40,689 bases of DNA from JAIBBG01 sp031417525. GTDB lineage: Bacteria > Bacteroidota > Bacteroidia > Flavobacteriales_D > Sanyastnellaceae. Made by a program: the position numbers and the translations under genes. This document shows positions 8,800 through 17,531 of this stretch, one piece after another. The notes beneath the pieces were generated by a model. The model was given only the letters and a program-made list of their open reading frames with translations. It was not told the DNA's origin and searched no databases. Each line of letters begins with the position of its first letter. Within the stretch, counting starts at the first letter, position 1. The DNA lies in contig JANOVT010000359.1 of NCBI GenBank assembly GCA_031417525.1, positions 1 through 40,689 on the forward strand, written 5' to 3'.

Positions 8800-8840
8800 G
8801 TGTGAGTGTGAGTTTCGTTTCTCAGTTCTCACACTCACAC
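8800..8840. repeat. 13-bp perfect inverted repeat of GTGTGAG-type sequence
   Basis: GTGTGAGTGTGAG (8800-8812) is the exact reverse complement of CTCACACTCACAC (8828-8840), with a 15-base spacer. The arms are themselves short repeats of a GTGTGA/GTGAG unit. There is no T-run on either side, so it is not a standard terminator. It lies 46 bases after the response regulator stop, outside any gene. Confidence 0.7.
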
Positions 8841-8885
8841 TCACTCTGTGCCTTTGTAAGTGGCCAGATAGCAATATCAATCGAC

Positions 8886-9521
8886 TCAGATTGTCAGGCC
8901 ATTTACAATCGCAAATTTTACAATACCTGCGACATTATGAAGATTCAATTTACTCATAAGATTTGTGCGATGCGTATCGACCGTTCTATGAGAAATGAAA
9001 AGCTTGTCGCCGATTTCTTTATTGGATAAACCTTCTGCTATGCATGTTATAATTTCAATCTCACGATCAGTTAATGCGGATAGATTTTCGTTTTTTGTTT
9101 GTGGAGATTCTGCGGATAACATAAGGCCATTGGCTTCCTCTGACAAAAAAACACTTCCGGAAATAACGTTATCAATGGCGGTGAGCAATTCCTTTTTGGG
9201 TGAATTTTTAAGCAGATAACCGTCTACTCCGATGTCCAATAACATCCTGATCATAGCCTTTTCATCGTGCATCGTCAGGATGATGATTTTTTTTTCTGGC
9301 ATCTCCTTTTTGATCACTCTGGACGCGTCAATTCCATTCATCACAGGCATATCTATGTCCATCAGGATCACATCTACTTTGAGTATTCGCAACATTTCCA
9401 AAGCTTCCTGACCATTGGCGGCTTCCCCTTTTATCACGTAGTCCGACTCACCTGCGAGCATAGCTTTGAGGCCATCGGTCACAATGGTGTGATCATCAAC
9501 CAATAAAATATTGACAGACAT
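8886..9521 (-). CDS. LuxR/NarL-family response regulator
   Basis: A 211-residue response regulator. Its receiver domain has Val-Asp-Asp-His at residues 8-11, the phospho-acceptor Asp55 in Leu-Met-Asp-Ile, Thr83 and Lys105 in Leu-Leu-Lys-Asn. The C-terminal LuxR-type helix-turn-helix begins at about residue 148 with Leu-Thr-Asp-Arg-Glu and has the recognition segment Ser-His-Arg-Thr-Val-Asp-Thr-His. The gene begins 57 bases after the stop of the TPR histidine kinase gene on the same strand, so the two are very likely a cognate pair. Both receiver and output domains look intact. Target genes are not evident. Confidence 0.92.
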   Translation of the reverse strand: MSVNILLVDDHTIVTDGLKAMLAGESDYVIKGEAANGQEALEMLRILKVDVILMDIDMPVMNGIDASRVIKKEMPEKKIIILTMHDEKAMIRMLLDIGVDGYLLKNSPKKELLTAIDNVISGSVFLSEEANGLMLSAESPQTKNENLSALTDREIEIITCIAEGLSNKEIGDKLFISHRTVDTHRTNLMSKLNLHNVAGIVKFAIVNGLTI

Positions 9522-9578
9522 ATTGCTTTGAGGAATACGGGATACTGCGTAAAAATAAGCTGCTGTTGGCTTTGAAAC

Positions 9579-11378
9579 TCAATTCAATTGTACACGAACT
9601 GTTGCAACAGTGCCGCATTCGGGGCCTGGTTCCCATTGTGCCTCGCCATGAATTGTGCTGAGCCTGCTCATCATATTCATCATTCCAATGCCGGTGCGAT
9701 CCGATTGCCCTTGCATTCCGATGCCATTGTCTTCGACCATCAGAATCAACAAATTTTTATTTCTGAAAAGTTGAATCGTCAAATCTGTTGCCTTGCTATG
9801 TTTCAAAACATTCCCCAACAATTCCTGACAAACACGATAAAGGCTTAACTCCGTGCGTTCATCAAATCGAATACTTTCCACGCCGAAGTGCTCAAACCGG
9901 TAATTGATGTGAGTAATTCCTATGGATTTTTGCAATAATTCTTCCATTGCAATCATAAGTCCACCCTCCTGCAAAGCTCTTGGCATCATCTCATGTGATA
10001 TCACCCGGAGATCATGACAAGCCTCGTCCAATACCGCATTTAGCTTTGCCAGTTTACCATGATCATCGTTTGATTGCAAAGCAATCTTGCTTCCAAGGCT
10101 TTCCCAGCTCATTCGTAAGCCACTTAGCTGCTGGCCAATTCCGTCGTGCAAATCTCTGGCGATGCGCTTTCGTTCGGCTTCGGTGGCATCAAAAAGCGCA
10201 ATCAGACCGGCCTCACGTTCTGCAATAATCGCGGCATCCTTTGCGGTCCGTGCCTTCCGACGAAGACTCGAATTATACCACAATGCTCCAACAACAAAAA
10301 ACAACAGAACACTGCCGATGCCATACACCCAAAGTGTACGTCGAGCTGATCTCACTTCCAGCACGGCGATATTCTTATCCTTTTCCGAGGACAAGAATTT
10401 TTGCTCAAGCTCCAACATGGTTCTGGAATTTTCTTCATTGATTAATTCATCTTTGATCTGGACACTTCGCTGCAAGGCTGCAATTGCTTCCGGATAACGT
10501 CCACCCTTCTCCAGACACACTGCCAATTGCTCAAAATTGTATTGCATCTGCCGCGGGTACTTCAAGAATAAACAATCATCGTTACTCGATTTATACCAGT
10601 TTATAGACTCATCCAATTTCTGCCAGGCCTTAAAAAGATCCCCATAAAACGCCTTACTCTCTGCAATTCCGAAAAAGTCTCTTCTTAACTTTCGTATTTG
10701 ATAGGCTTGATCGAAAAAATCTTTAGCCGCTAGAAAATTTCCTTCCATCATCTTCAATAGTCCAAGATTGTTCAGGCTGAATGGCATACCGATGCTATCG
10801 TGTTGGTCTATTTTGATCTGCAAAGCCTTGCTATAGAAATAATCTGCACTATCGAGTTGATTGTTCATTTCAAACAGGACTCCATAGTTGTCGTATGCAG
10901 CACCCAATTTTCCAACGGCGTTATTCTTTTTCAATAACACCAACCCCCTCCTGAAATAATCAAACGCACTCATCAGATTGCGTCTTTTCATCTGGTATCC
11001 CAATTCACAATACATCGCCCCCATTTCCACTTCATCATGGAGTTGATCGTAAAGTGAAATCGCTTGGAGATTGTAATAAACCGATGAATCGTATTCGCCT
11101 TGAAGGTATTTGATAGAAGATAATTTTGCAGAAGCATTTGCGATGCCGCGTTGATAGTTGATCTGCATGGCCATGTTTTTTGCCCTGCTCATCCACATTG
11201 CTGACTGATCAAAATCAGAGACCATTACATCATAAGGAATGGAGGTGATGCTATCGATGATTGCAATATCGCTTTCCCCATTATACAGAACCCTGATGCG
11301 ATCATAAAAATCCGTTGCCTGCGCGGCAGAAGTGCACAGCAAACAAGTAAATATCAGAATGTGTTTGATCCTCTTCAA
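9579..11378 (-). CDS. TPR-containing sensor histidine kinase (HisKA_3)
   Basis: A sensor kinase of about 599 residues: signal peptide, periplasmic TPR array (about five or six repeats with Tyr/Ala-rich helices, roughly residues 60-330), one membrane helix, a coiled linker, a HisKA_3 domain with the phospho-acceptor His in Arg-Asp-Leu-His-Asp-Gly-Ile-Gly, and HATPase_c with Asp-Asn-Gly-Ile-Gly-Met and Thr-Gly-Ile-Gly-Met. There is no ATG in frame at the 5' end; the frame is open back to a TTG at 11441. I prefer the TTG at 11378 because it gives a compact signal peptide (Met-Lys-Arg-Ile-Lys, hydrophobic core, Ser-Ala-Ala-Gln-Ala). In the longer form the phospho-acceptor is residue 432. It should signal to the LuxR regulator encoded 57 bases downstream. 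Confidence 0.88.
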   Translation of the reverse strand: MKRIKHILIFTCLLCTSAAQATDFYDRIRVLYNGESDIAIIDSITSIPYDVMVSDFDQSAMWMSRAKNMAMQINYQRGIANASAKLSSIKYLQGEYDSSVYYNLQAISLYDQLHDEVEMGAMYCELGYQMKRRNLMSAFDYFRRGLVLLKKNNAVGKLGAAYDNYGVLFEMNNQLDSADYFYSKALQIKIDQHDSIGMPFSLNNLGLLKMMEGNFLAAKDFFDQAYQIRKLRRDFFGIAESKAFYGDLFKAWQKLDESINWYKSSNDDCLFLKYPRQMQYNFEQLAVCLEKGGRYPEAIAALQRSVQIKDELINEENSRTMLELEQKFLSSEKDKNIAVLEVRSARRTLWVYGIGSVLLFFVVGALWYNSSLRRKARTAKDAAIIAEREAGLIALFDATEAERKRIARDLHDGIGQQLSGLRMSWESLGSKIALQSNDDHGKLAKLNAVLDEACHDLRVISHEMMPRALQEGGLMIAMEELLQKSIGITHINYRFEHFGVESIRFDERTELSLYRVCQELLGNVLKHSKATDLTIQLFRNKNLLILMVEDNGIGMQGQSDRTGIGMMNMMSRLSTIHGEAQWEPGPECGTVATVRVQLN

Positions 11379-11524
11379 CGCCGGAAGCTTTAGAGCCGGC
11401 GAATGTAGGCATAGCAAAAATCCGTTGATGGAAACACTCAAATTCGTGAAACATAAAATTCAGCTTTTCAATTCATGTTGGCACCGCAATAACATAAAAG
11501 CAGAACTTGATTGTCCCCGATCCT

Positions 11525-12031
11525 TTAGATGGAAGCAATATTCACTGCATTTTGAATGTCTGAAATAAAAAGCTGGAGAACCGCGCCGAGGTTACCATCG
11601 AATGAACCATCTATTACCCAATAGCCGTGACTTGTTGCCGTTTTATACTCGAAATAATAAAAATTTACGTACCACTCCTGAGGATTACCAACCAAACCCG
11701 AAGGATGTTGAAGTAACTCGTCCGGTATCTTGTTTTTAAAAATAGCGCCTATTTGATCATAATCACTTTGGGTAAGATCCAGACTATAGTCGCCGTCATA
11801 AGCACCAGCCGTTTGGGGAATGTCATCCTTCAAATCCTCTTTTAAAGAACCTGATTCCATCTTGAATATTTCAACGCATTGATCCGAATCACCACATCCA
11901 CTTGATTGAAATCTTCCGAATACGATGTATTCCGGAAATACTTCCGTACTTTTTATTTCTTCTTTCTCCTTACAGCTCAGTAAGGAAATGAAGGGAATAA
12001 TCAACAGAGATCTGATCGATAGAATTTTCAT
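11525..12031 (-). CDS. Small lipoprotein of unknown function, last gene of the peroxidase unit
   Basis: A predicted lipoprotein of about 168 residues. I start it at the ATG at 12031, which gives Met-Lys-Ile-Leu, a hydrophobic stretch and the lipobox Leu-Leu-Ser-Cys; the frame also opens at a TTG three codons earlier. After the Cys comes a Lys/Glu-rich linker. The mature part is acidic and aromatic, has two Cys in Gly-Cys-Gly-Asp-Ser-Asp-Gln-Cys, and has a Trp-Tyr-Val-Asn-Phe-Tyr-Tyr segment. I do not recognise a family. It starts 35 bases after the stop of the cytochrome c peroxidase gene on the same strand, so it is probably co-transcribed with it and the beta-barrel gene. A role in envelope redox or metal handling would be a guess. 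Confidence 0.72.
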   Translation of the reverse strand: MKILSIRSLLIIPFISLLSCKEKEEIKSTEVFPEYIVFGRFQSSGCGDSDQCVEIFKMESGSLKEDLKDDIPQTAGAYDGDYSLDLTQSDYDQIGAIFKNKIPDELLQHPSGLVGNPQEWYVNFYYFEYKTATSHGYWVIDGSFDGNLGAVLQLFISDIQNAVNIASI

Positions 12032-12066
12032 GACATTCAATTTATAAGCCTTTTAGAATGCAATGC

Positions 12067-13242
12067 TTAATTCGCATCAAATGGATCAGAAAATTTCACG
12101 TCTGCGGTCAGTTGTTCGTCTGACAATGTTTTCAGAAAAGCAACCAATGCATCCTTATTTTCTTGCGACATATTCAAGCGAAGCGGTACCAGACTATTTC
12201 CACCAGGCAAAGGATCAATGGCATCGAGGGTGCCGTTTTCACCAGTGAATACGTCAAAAACACCTCCACCCCATCCTTCGCGTAGCATGAATGAAAGTTG
12301 CTCATGCGCCTGAATTCCGTGATCATAAAACTCCACCACTTCTTCCAGTGTTTTGAATCGTCCGTCGTGCATATAAGGACCTGTTAGTGCTACATTTCTT
12401 AACGAAGGAACTTTGAACCAACCATCCAATTCACGGCCGGTATTCCAATCTGTACCAGGTTGTCCATTATCAGTATAATCCGTTTCAAGTCCGATGTTCT
12501 GTGTAAAAGATCCCCAACCCGAAAAATTTTCTCCTCCATGACATTGTGCACAAGGCAATGTATTGGTGAACAAAAACTTTCCAAGTGCTTCCTTTTCTGT
12601 GAAATTCGAAAAATTAGTAGCAAGCCCCTGATCGTATTTTGAAGTAACACTCACCATGGAACCTACGAAATTTGAGAGTGCTGTTCCTATTCTGGAAATA
12701 TTTATTTCCGCATCACCAAATGCGGCCACAAACAATGGCTCGTAATAAGGAAGTTTTTTCACTTTTTCTACCAGATAATCAGGTTGATCCAATCCCATTT
12801 CAATGTGATTTGAAATTGGTTGAGTGACCATCGCAGCAAGATTGCTTTCACGCATATCCCAGAAGTATGATGATTGCGTTCCTGGATTCACAATGGCCGG
12901 AGTATTTCTTTTGGTCTGAGCATTTTCAAAGCCGCTACTAAAAGCCGCATTGTCAGCAAAGGCTTTCGATTGATTGTGACAACTTCCACAACTCACACGG
13001 TTGTTGATCGATAATTGTGTCTCATAAAAAAGTACCCGGCCAAGTGTAGCCAATTCGTTATCAATGACAATTGTTCCGCTTGGAACGAATCCATTTGCAT
13101 TGGTGCCGATAACGTCGTATTTAAATACCTCATCTGGAAGATGTGGCGTACGTGCCTGCATACCTGCAGTATCTTTCTTGCAAGATTGAATCATTAAAAT
13201 ACCTATGATCGCAATACAAAGGAGACAAATGATCTTTTTCAT
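12067..13242 (-). CDS. Di-haem cytochrome c peroxidase / MauG-family lipoprotein
   Basis: A 391-residue periplasmic di-haem protein that would reduce hydrogen peroxide to water with electrons from a c-type cytochrome, or perform a MauG-like oxidation. The N-terminus is a lipoprotein signal with lipobox Ile-Gln-Ser-Cys (Cys21). Two haem c sites are visible: Cys85-x-x-Cys88-His89 and Cys231-x-x-Cys234-His235. The family segment Gly-Pro-Tyr-Met-His-Asp-Gly-Arg-Phe follows near residue 289, with Leu-Glu-Glu-Val-Val-Glu-Phe-Tyr after it. The length is at the upper end for the family. It is the middle gene of a three-gene unit: a beta-barrel protein precedes it by 21 bases and a small lipoprotein follows. 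Sequence alone does not separate peroxidase from MauG-type function. Confidence 0.9.
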   Translation of the reverse strand: MKKIICLLCIAIIGILMIQSCKKDTAGMQARTPHLPDEVFKYDVIGTNANGFVPSGTIVIDNELATLGRVLFYETQLSINNRVSCGSCHNQSKAFADNAAFSSGFENAQTKRNTPAIVNPGTQSSYFWDMRESNLAAMVTQPISNHIEMGLDQPDYLVEKVKKLPYYEPLFVAAFGDAEINISRIGTALSNFVGSMVSVTSKYDQGLATNFSNFTEKEALGKFLFTNTLPCAQCHGGENFSGWGSFTQNIGLETDYTDNGQPGTDWNTGRELDGWFKVPSLRNVALTGPYMHDGRFKTLEEVVEFYDHGIQAHEQLSFMLREGWGGGVFDVFTGENGTLDAIDPLPGGNSLVPLRLNMSQENKDALVAFLKTLSDEQLTADVKFSDPFDAN

Positions 13243-13263
13243 GGTGTGATAAAATTAAGGGAA

Positions 13264-13932
13264 TTAAAATCTGAATATAAAAAAGAGTGCTGTAGGTGGA
13301 TGAATACTGAAATGATTTGCTGTGTTTTCCTGCCGTGTATCAAACTTTGGAAATTCTGAACTTTGTACTCTTGTAATGGTCTCCCCATAAGTAGCCATTC
13401 CGATCAATTCCGTTCCAAGACTGAAGTGATCTGAAATATGAAATTGTGCGAAAACAAAAGGCGAAAAACCAGCGTTCCATTCTTCCGTTGAATTGGTATT
13501 TGTAACAACATCACCAAAAAAATTGACAACCTCCGTCCAGTTCTTTGTGTTGTCGATATTTACAACAACATCGATTCCATACTTCAAATCCCATCTGCGG
13601 GATAGCTTTTTGTATAACACAGCGCCAAGCCTTGCGTCGAGTTGAAATGATGACTCCCGAAACTCGGGTTCAGTTTCTTTTCCATTGACAGGCTTTTGAG
13701 CAGATTGATCTGAAACCAGACCAAAACCAATTCGAGATCCTAACTTTCCAAATCGCTGCTCATACGTAATCATATAAGGACTTGAAAATTCTCCGTTTCC
13801 GGATCCAAAATCGAGATACTGATTGATGAACGGAGTCGCGTTCAGACCAATTTCTTTGAACGTAGTATCCTGTGCATGGGCACTCAAATTACTTAGCAGA
13901 AGAAAGGATATGACCGTTGCGAGAAATTTCAT
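13264..13932 (-). CDS. Predicted outer-membrane beta-barrel protein
   Basis: A 222-residue protein with a clear signal peptide (cleavage probably after Ala-His-Ala, before Gln-Asp). Alternating hydrophobic/polar stretches and paired aromatic residues follow, and the protein ends in Phe-Phe-Ile-Phe-Arg-Phe with a C-terminal Phe, as expected for an outer-membrane barrel. About eight to ten strands would fit. No specific family is recognised. It is the first gene of a unit with the di-haem peroxidase (21 bases downstream) and a small lipoprotein, so it may provide a channel or anchor for that system, which is inference. The ATG at 13932 is the obvious start. Confidence 0.7.
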   Translation of the reverse strand: MKFLATVISFLLLSNLSAHAQDTTFKEIGLNATPFINQYLDFGSGNGEFSSPYMITYEQRFGKLGSRIGFGLVSDQSAQKPVNGKETEPEFRESSFQLDARLGAVLYKKLSRRWDLKYGIDVVVNIDNTKNWTEVVNFFGDVVTNTNSTEEWNAGFSPFVFAQFHISDHFSLGTELIGMATYGETITRVQSSEFPKFDTRQENTANHFSIHPPTALFFIFRF

Positions 13933-14025
13933 AGTTGGTTAACTGTGTTGATAGTTGAGGCCGGTTAGCGGGTTCTGATATCTTAGACAACACGAATATG
14001 AATTATGTTGCCCGGACAAATTCGA

Positions 14026-14052
14026 CAAAAAAAAACTGACCCCTGGTCAGTT
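14026..14052 (-). terminator. Intrinsic terminator after the Asp-rich lipoprotein gene
   Basis: AACTGACC (14034-14041) and GGTCAGTT (14045-14052) form a perfect 8-bp stem with a 3-base loop. On the minus strand it runs directly into nine T residues. It lies 19 bases after the stop of the small Asp-rich lipoprotein gene and ends the LytTR regulator/kinase/lipoprotein unit. Confidence 0.85.
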
Positions 14053-14070
14053 GTGATAAGTCAATCTAAA

Positions 14071-14382
14071 TTATTTGGGATTGCTTCTGGAAGCAGTGTC
14101 GTCATCACTTTCGTCATCATCATCATCAGAGATGCCATCGGTGCCATTTATCGGATCGTCATTCGAGGGATCGGTTGTATCCGTTGGAAGACCACTACCT
14201 GTGTTGTCATCACCCGTAGGCTTTCCACAAAGATTTTCATCCTTGGCAGAATCTTTCTTCTCGCTATCCTCGGTCTGTGTAGTCATTTCGCAAGGTGTAA
14301 ACAATTCGGAATCCTTTGAACAAGCAGTGAACATCACCACGAGTGCAATCAATCCTAATATGTTTTTTATTCTGAAACGCAT
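14071..14382 (-). CDS. Small Asp-rich lipoprotein
   Basis: About 103 residues from the ATG at 14382 (a GTG seven codons upstream is also in frame). A basic start, a hydrophobic core and the lipobox Phe-Thr-Ala-Cys mark it as a lipoprotein. The mature part is almost wholly low-complexity: Ser, Thr, Asp, Glu, Gly, Pro and Asn with two Cys residues, ending in a run with Asp-Asp-Asp-Asp-Asp-Glu-Ser-Asp-Asp-Asp and a basic tail. It resembles a flexible acidic linker or cation-binding tail rather than a folded domain. It follows the LytS-type propeller kinase gene by about 50 bases, has no separate promoter that I can see, and is directly followed by a strong terminator. It is therefore likely the third gene of that operon. 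Confidence 0.65.
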   Translation of the reverse strand: MRFRIKNILGLIALVVMFTACSKDSELFTPCEMTTQTEDSEKKDSAKDENLCGKPTGDDNTGSGLPTDTTDPSNDDPINGTDGISDDDDDESDDDTASRSNPK

Positions 14383-14434
14383 TCTATGACAGTAATACAA
14401 CACAAATATAATTGGAATATTGGCTTATACAAGT

Positions 14435-17400
14435 TTATTCCTTAAAAAGTTCGTGGAAATTTAATGGCAATTTTATCACGACCCTTGTGCCCTCAGACAA
14501 CACTCCGTTCTCCTGCATCTGAGTGGGGCCGTGAAGTTCAATCACCTGTCCAGACATCTTTTTTATCAGTTCTATACGATTTTGGGTGATTTCCATTCCC
14601 TTGGAAATATGCGTGTCGGTGGTGGTTTTGTTTTTTAATGAATTCTCTATGCCGATCCCATTATCTGTGATCGTCAACTCCAGTGTTTCTCCGTGTTTTC
14701 GAATGTCCACAATAACAAAACCGGGCGAATCTTTGGGCAAAAGTCCGTGCCAAATGGAATTCTCCAGAAAAGGCTGTACCAGCATGGCCGGAACCTTCGT
14801 CTGATCCAGGTTCAGCGAAGGATCAATGTTGATTTTATATTCAAATTTGTCCTTGAACCGCATATGCTCCAGTTTCAAGTACAATTCCAGGCGCTCTATT
14901 TCATCCCGAAGCGTCGTGAGATTGTCCTGACTGCTGTCCAGATTTTTCCGGATCAACCTTGCAAAATCACTCAGGTATCGGTTGGCCGCCAACCGATCTT
15001 GCCGGTTGATATAGTACTGGATAGAATTCAGTGCATTAAAGATGAAGTGCCTGTTCATACTGCTATTGAGCGATTGCTGCTCAAGTGTCAGCATCTTTGA
15101 ACGGATCTCAAACCATTCTTTATCGCGTTTTGCTTTGGCAGCTTTTCGTTTGTTGTAGATAATGTAGCCGATGATAGTAGCTATGATGGCAATCTCAATC
15201 AGCACAAACCACCATCTCAACCAGAAGGGTGGTTTGATGGAAAATGTATATGACACCGGCTCACTCCAGACGCCTTCTGATCCAGCTGATCGCACTTTGA
15301 ACACAAAACTGCTATATGGTAAATTGCTGTAAGTCGCGAAATCGGCAGTTGTCAGCGCTTTCCAGTCTTCATCCAGACCTTCGAGCATGTATTGGTAAGT
15401 GACGCCTTCCGGATAGGTGGAGGAAATACCAGAGAAATAAAAGGTGATATGATTCTGTTTGTAGTTGAATTCCGGATTGATGGGAAGTCCGTTTAATACA
15501 GTCCTGTTTTTAAAAGTCGCGCCCCAATCAAGGTCAAGTAAATTGATTTGAATATTCGTTAGGTTCAATTGAGGTGCGAAAAGTCCTTTTTGATTTTGAA
15601 GTACCGTGGTGTTCAGATTCGTTGCGCCATCCGTCGTTCCAAACCACATGCGGTTTTGGTGATCTAGGAACACCGCATTGAGATTTGTTTCCAGACTTCT
15701 TAAACCATCCTCCAGACCATAATGACGAAAGATTAATGCGCGCTCATTCAATTCTTTGGTAACATTCACACTATACAAACCATTGTTTGTACCAATCCAC
15801 ATCTTGCCATCGACGTATTTCAAGAAATTGATCACATTCGACCCGGAATTTTCATCAATCTGAGATGCAACAAACTGTGAAGATTCTAAAATGGATATCC
15901 CATTCTGACTACCAACCCAAATGCGATTGAATTCATCCATCTCGAGACAGTTCGATGAGTTTTCAGCCAATCCATCCTTTTGAGAAAACGAAGCGAACTT
16001 TTCTCCATCAAACCTAAACACGCCATCAATCGCTGCAAACCAAAGATGACCACCTTTGTCTTGCTTGATACAACGCACCTTCCTTTGTGGAGCATCGACT
16101 TGTGAAATTTTTCTGAAACGATTGTTTTCATAAACCGTGAGTCCTTTGTTGGTACCAATCCAAATGCGCTGTTGTTTGTCTTCATATAGCGCAAGCACCA
16201 TTGTATTGCTCAATGAATCTGACTCAGTGTATAATGAAAATTTCCCATACTCATACTTAAACAATCCATCAGACGAGCCAAACCAAAGTGCACCTGTGTG
16301 GTCAGTAAGACTGCTCCAAATACGATTGTTATTCGTCCATTCATCCAGACGAAATTGTTGCACGGAATCACCCGACATCCGACATATGCCTTTGTCGAAA
16401 GTAGAAAACCAAAAATCGTTGTTTTTATCTTGGGCTATCGACATCACAGCATCACTGCTGAGTCCATCTTTTACAGTGTAACTGCTGAATGCCTTTCCGG
16501 TGAACTTCAAAATTCCATTGCCATAAGTCCCCAGCCAGATATTGCCTTCGCGATCTTCGAGAATGTCTCGCACGTCGGGTGTCTTTAATCCACTTCTTTC
16601 AGTAAATGCTTCAAAGTGATTTCCATCAAATTCAAAAAAACCAAAACGTGAAGTCATCCAGATGTGGTCATTTTTATCGATGATCAACCCGGTAATGGTG
16701 TTTGTTGGAAAACCAGACAAATCAGCATAGGAAGTGATAAGCGCTCCCTCCGCAGTCAGATGAACAAGCCCCATTCCTTTTGATGCAATCCAGATAGTAG
16801 CGTCTTCGGATTCAGCAATGTCAAACAACCCAATTTCCGTTGAATCTGGTTTGTAAAAAGCTTTTAAACCTCCACTCGATTTGGTAAAACATTCTTCCTT
16901 GGTAAGTATACAGACTTCACCATTCCTTCTTTTTAAAAATGATTTGATGTGCACATTTAGTAAAGTACCAAACGATTCATCCGCGATCATTTTTTCTTCT
17001 TTCAATGAATAAAGAAGCATTCCATTTTCGGTACCTATCCAGATTAATTCGTCATCTTCAAACAATGCATTGATGGTGGATTCCTCATGTTCAATTCCTA
17101 ATGGTATACTTCGCACTCCCATTCCGTTGATGAGTGAAAAACTGCCATTGGAACCCACGGCAATCGTACCATCCTGCAGCTCTATTACACAATTCGCTTG
17201 ATTGTTTAAGAGGCCTTCTTGTCTGTCGTAGTTCTTAAACGTCCTTCCATCAAACCGTGAAAGTCCCCCCAGTGTTCCGATCCAAAAGAATCCACGGCTA
17301 TCCTGCATCATACATCTGACCTGCGATTGCGGGAGACCTTCCTTCAGACTATATTCAATAAAAGTGTATTGCTGGGCGAAATCATTTATTGATGAAAAAA

Positions 17401-17473
17401 GTAAAAACAAAATGACACAACATACCCTCTGAAAGAAAAGGAAATGGCCTGTTTGTGTCGGTTTTTTTATCAT
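14435..17473 (-). CDS. Propeller-Y_Y_Y sensor histidine kinase of the LytS/YehU (His_kinase) type
   Basis: A 1012-residue sensor. A signal peptide ends about Asp-Phe-Ala-Gln (residue 34). About 12-14 two-component-regulator propeller repeats follow, with recurrent Ile-Trp-Ile-Gly-Thr and Leu-Trp-Phe-Gly motifs, presumably two seven-bladed propellers. A Y_Y_Y domain with Tyr-Met-Leu-Glu-Gly-Leu-Asp is at about 665-745 and a membrane helix at about 755-773. The His_kinase domain has the phospho-acceptor His809 in Asn-Arg-His-Phe-Ile-Phe-Asn-Ala-Leu-Asn, and the HATPase_c domain has Asp-Asn-Gly-Ile-Gly-Ile-Glu. The usual Pro before this His is Arg here. The LytTR regulator encoded 58 bases upstream is the expected partner. 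The kinase class differs from the two HisKA_3 kinases in this window. Confidence 0.92.
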   Translation of the reverse strand: MIKKPTQTGHFLFFQRVCCVILFLLFSSINDFAQQYTFIEYSLKEGLPQSQVRCMMQDSRGFFWIGTLGGLSRFDGRTFKNYDRQEGLLNNQANCVIELQDGTIAVGSNGSFSLINGMGVRSIPLGIEHEESTINALFEDDELIWIGTENGMLLYSLKEEKMIADESFGTLLNVHIKSFLKRRNGEVCILTKEECFTKSSGGLKAFYKPDSTEIGLFDIAESEDATIWIASKGMGLVHLTAEGALITSYADLSGFPTNTITGLIIDKNDHIWMTSRFGFFEFDGNHFEAFTERSGLKTPDVRDILEDREGNIWLGTYGNGILKFTGKAFSSYTVKDGLSSDAVMSIAQDKNNDFWFSTFDKGICRMSGDSVQQFRLDEWTNNNRIWSSLTDHTGALWFGSSDGLFKYEYGKFSLYTESDSLSNTMVLALYEDKQQRIWIGTNKGLTVYENNRFRKISQVDAPQRKVRCIKQDKGGHLWFAAIDGVFRFDGEKFASFSQKDGLAENSSNCLEMDEFNRIWVGSQNGISILESSQFVASQIDENSGSNVINFLKYVDGKMWIGTNNGLYSVNVTKELNERALIFRHYGLEDGLRSLETNLNAVFLDHQNRMWFGTTDGATNLNTTVLQNQKGLFAPQLNLTNIQINLLDLDWGATFKNRTVLNGLPINPEFNYKQNHITFYFSGISSTYPEGVTYQYMLEGLDEDWKALTTADFATYSNLPYSSFVFKVRSAGSEGVWSEPVSYTFSIKPPFWLRWWFVLIEIAIIATIIGYIIYNKRKAAKAKRDKEWFEIRSKMLTLEQQSLNSSMNRHFIFNALNSIQYYINRQDRLAANRYLSDFARLIRKNLDSSQDNLTTLRDEIERLELYLKLEHMRFKDKFEYKINIDPSLNLDQTKVPAMLVQPFLENSIWHGLLPKDSPGFVIVDIRKHGETLELTITDNGIGIENSLKNKTTTDTHISKGMEITQNRIELIKKMSGQVIELHGPTQMQENGVLSEGTRVVIKLPLNFHELFKE

Positions 17474-17531
17474 AAAATGGAAGCATCACAAATAAAAGGC
17501 AGGAACAGCTTCATACAATTCGAAACCTTCA

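Larger units (their letters stand above)
8221..8885. other. 665-bp intergenic region with several hairpins and no convincing gene
   Basis: This gap separates two minus-strand genes. The one moderate reading frame (8226-8471, +) has no RBS, motif or coherent composition and is not called. The region holds four inverted repeats: 8423-8448, 8651-8700, 8778-8793 and 8800-8840. Two of them have T-runs on the minus strand and resemble terminators. The part next to 8220 should contain the promoter of the thioredoxin-like gene, but I cannot place it. No tRNA-like fold was recognised. Confidence 0.6.

Noticed and set aside
10087..10497. 136-codon plus-strand frame inside the TPR kinase gene
   Set aside because: A shadow of the kinase coding sequence, with Ser/Arg/Phe-rich low-quality composition.
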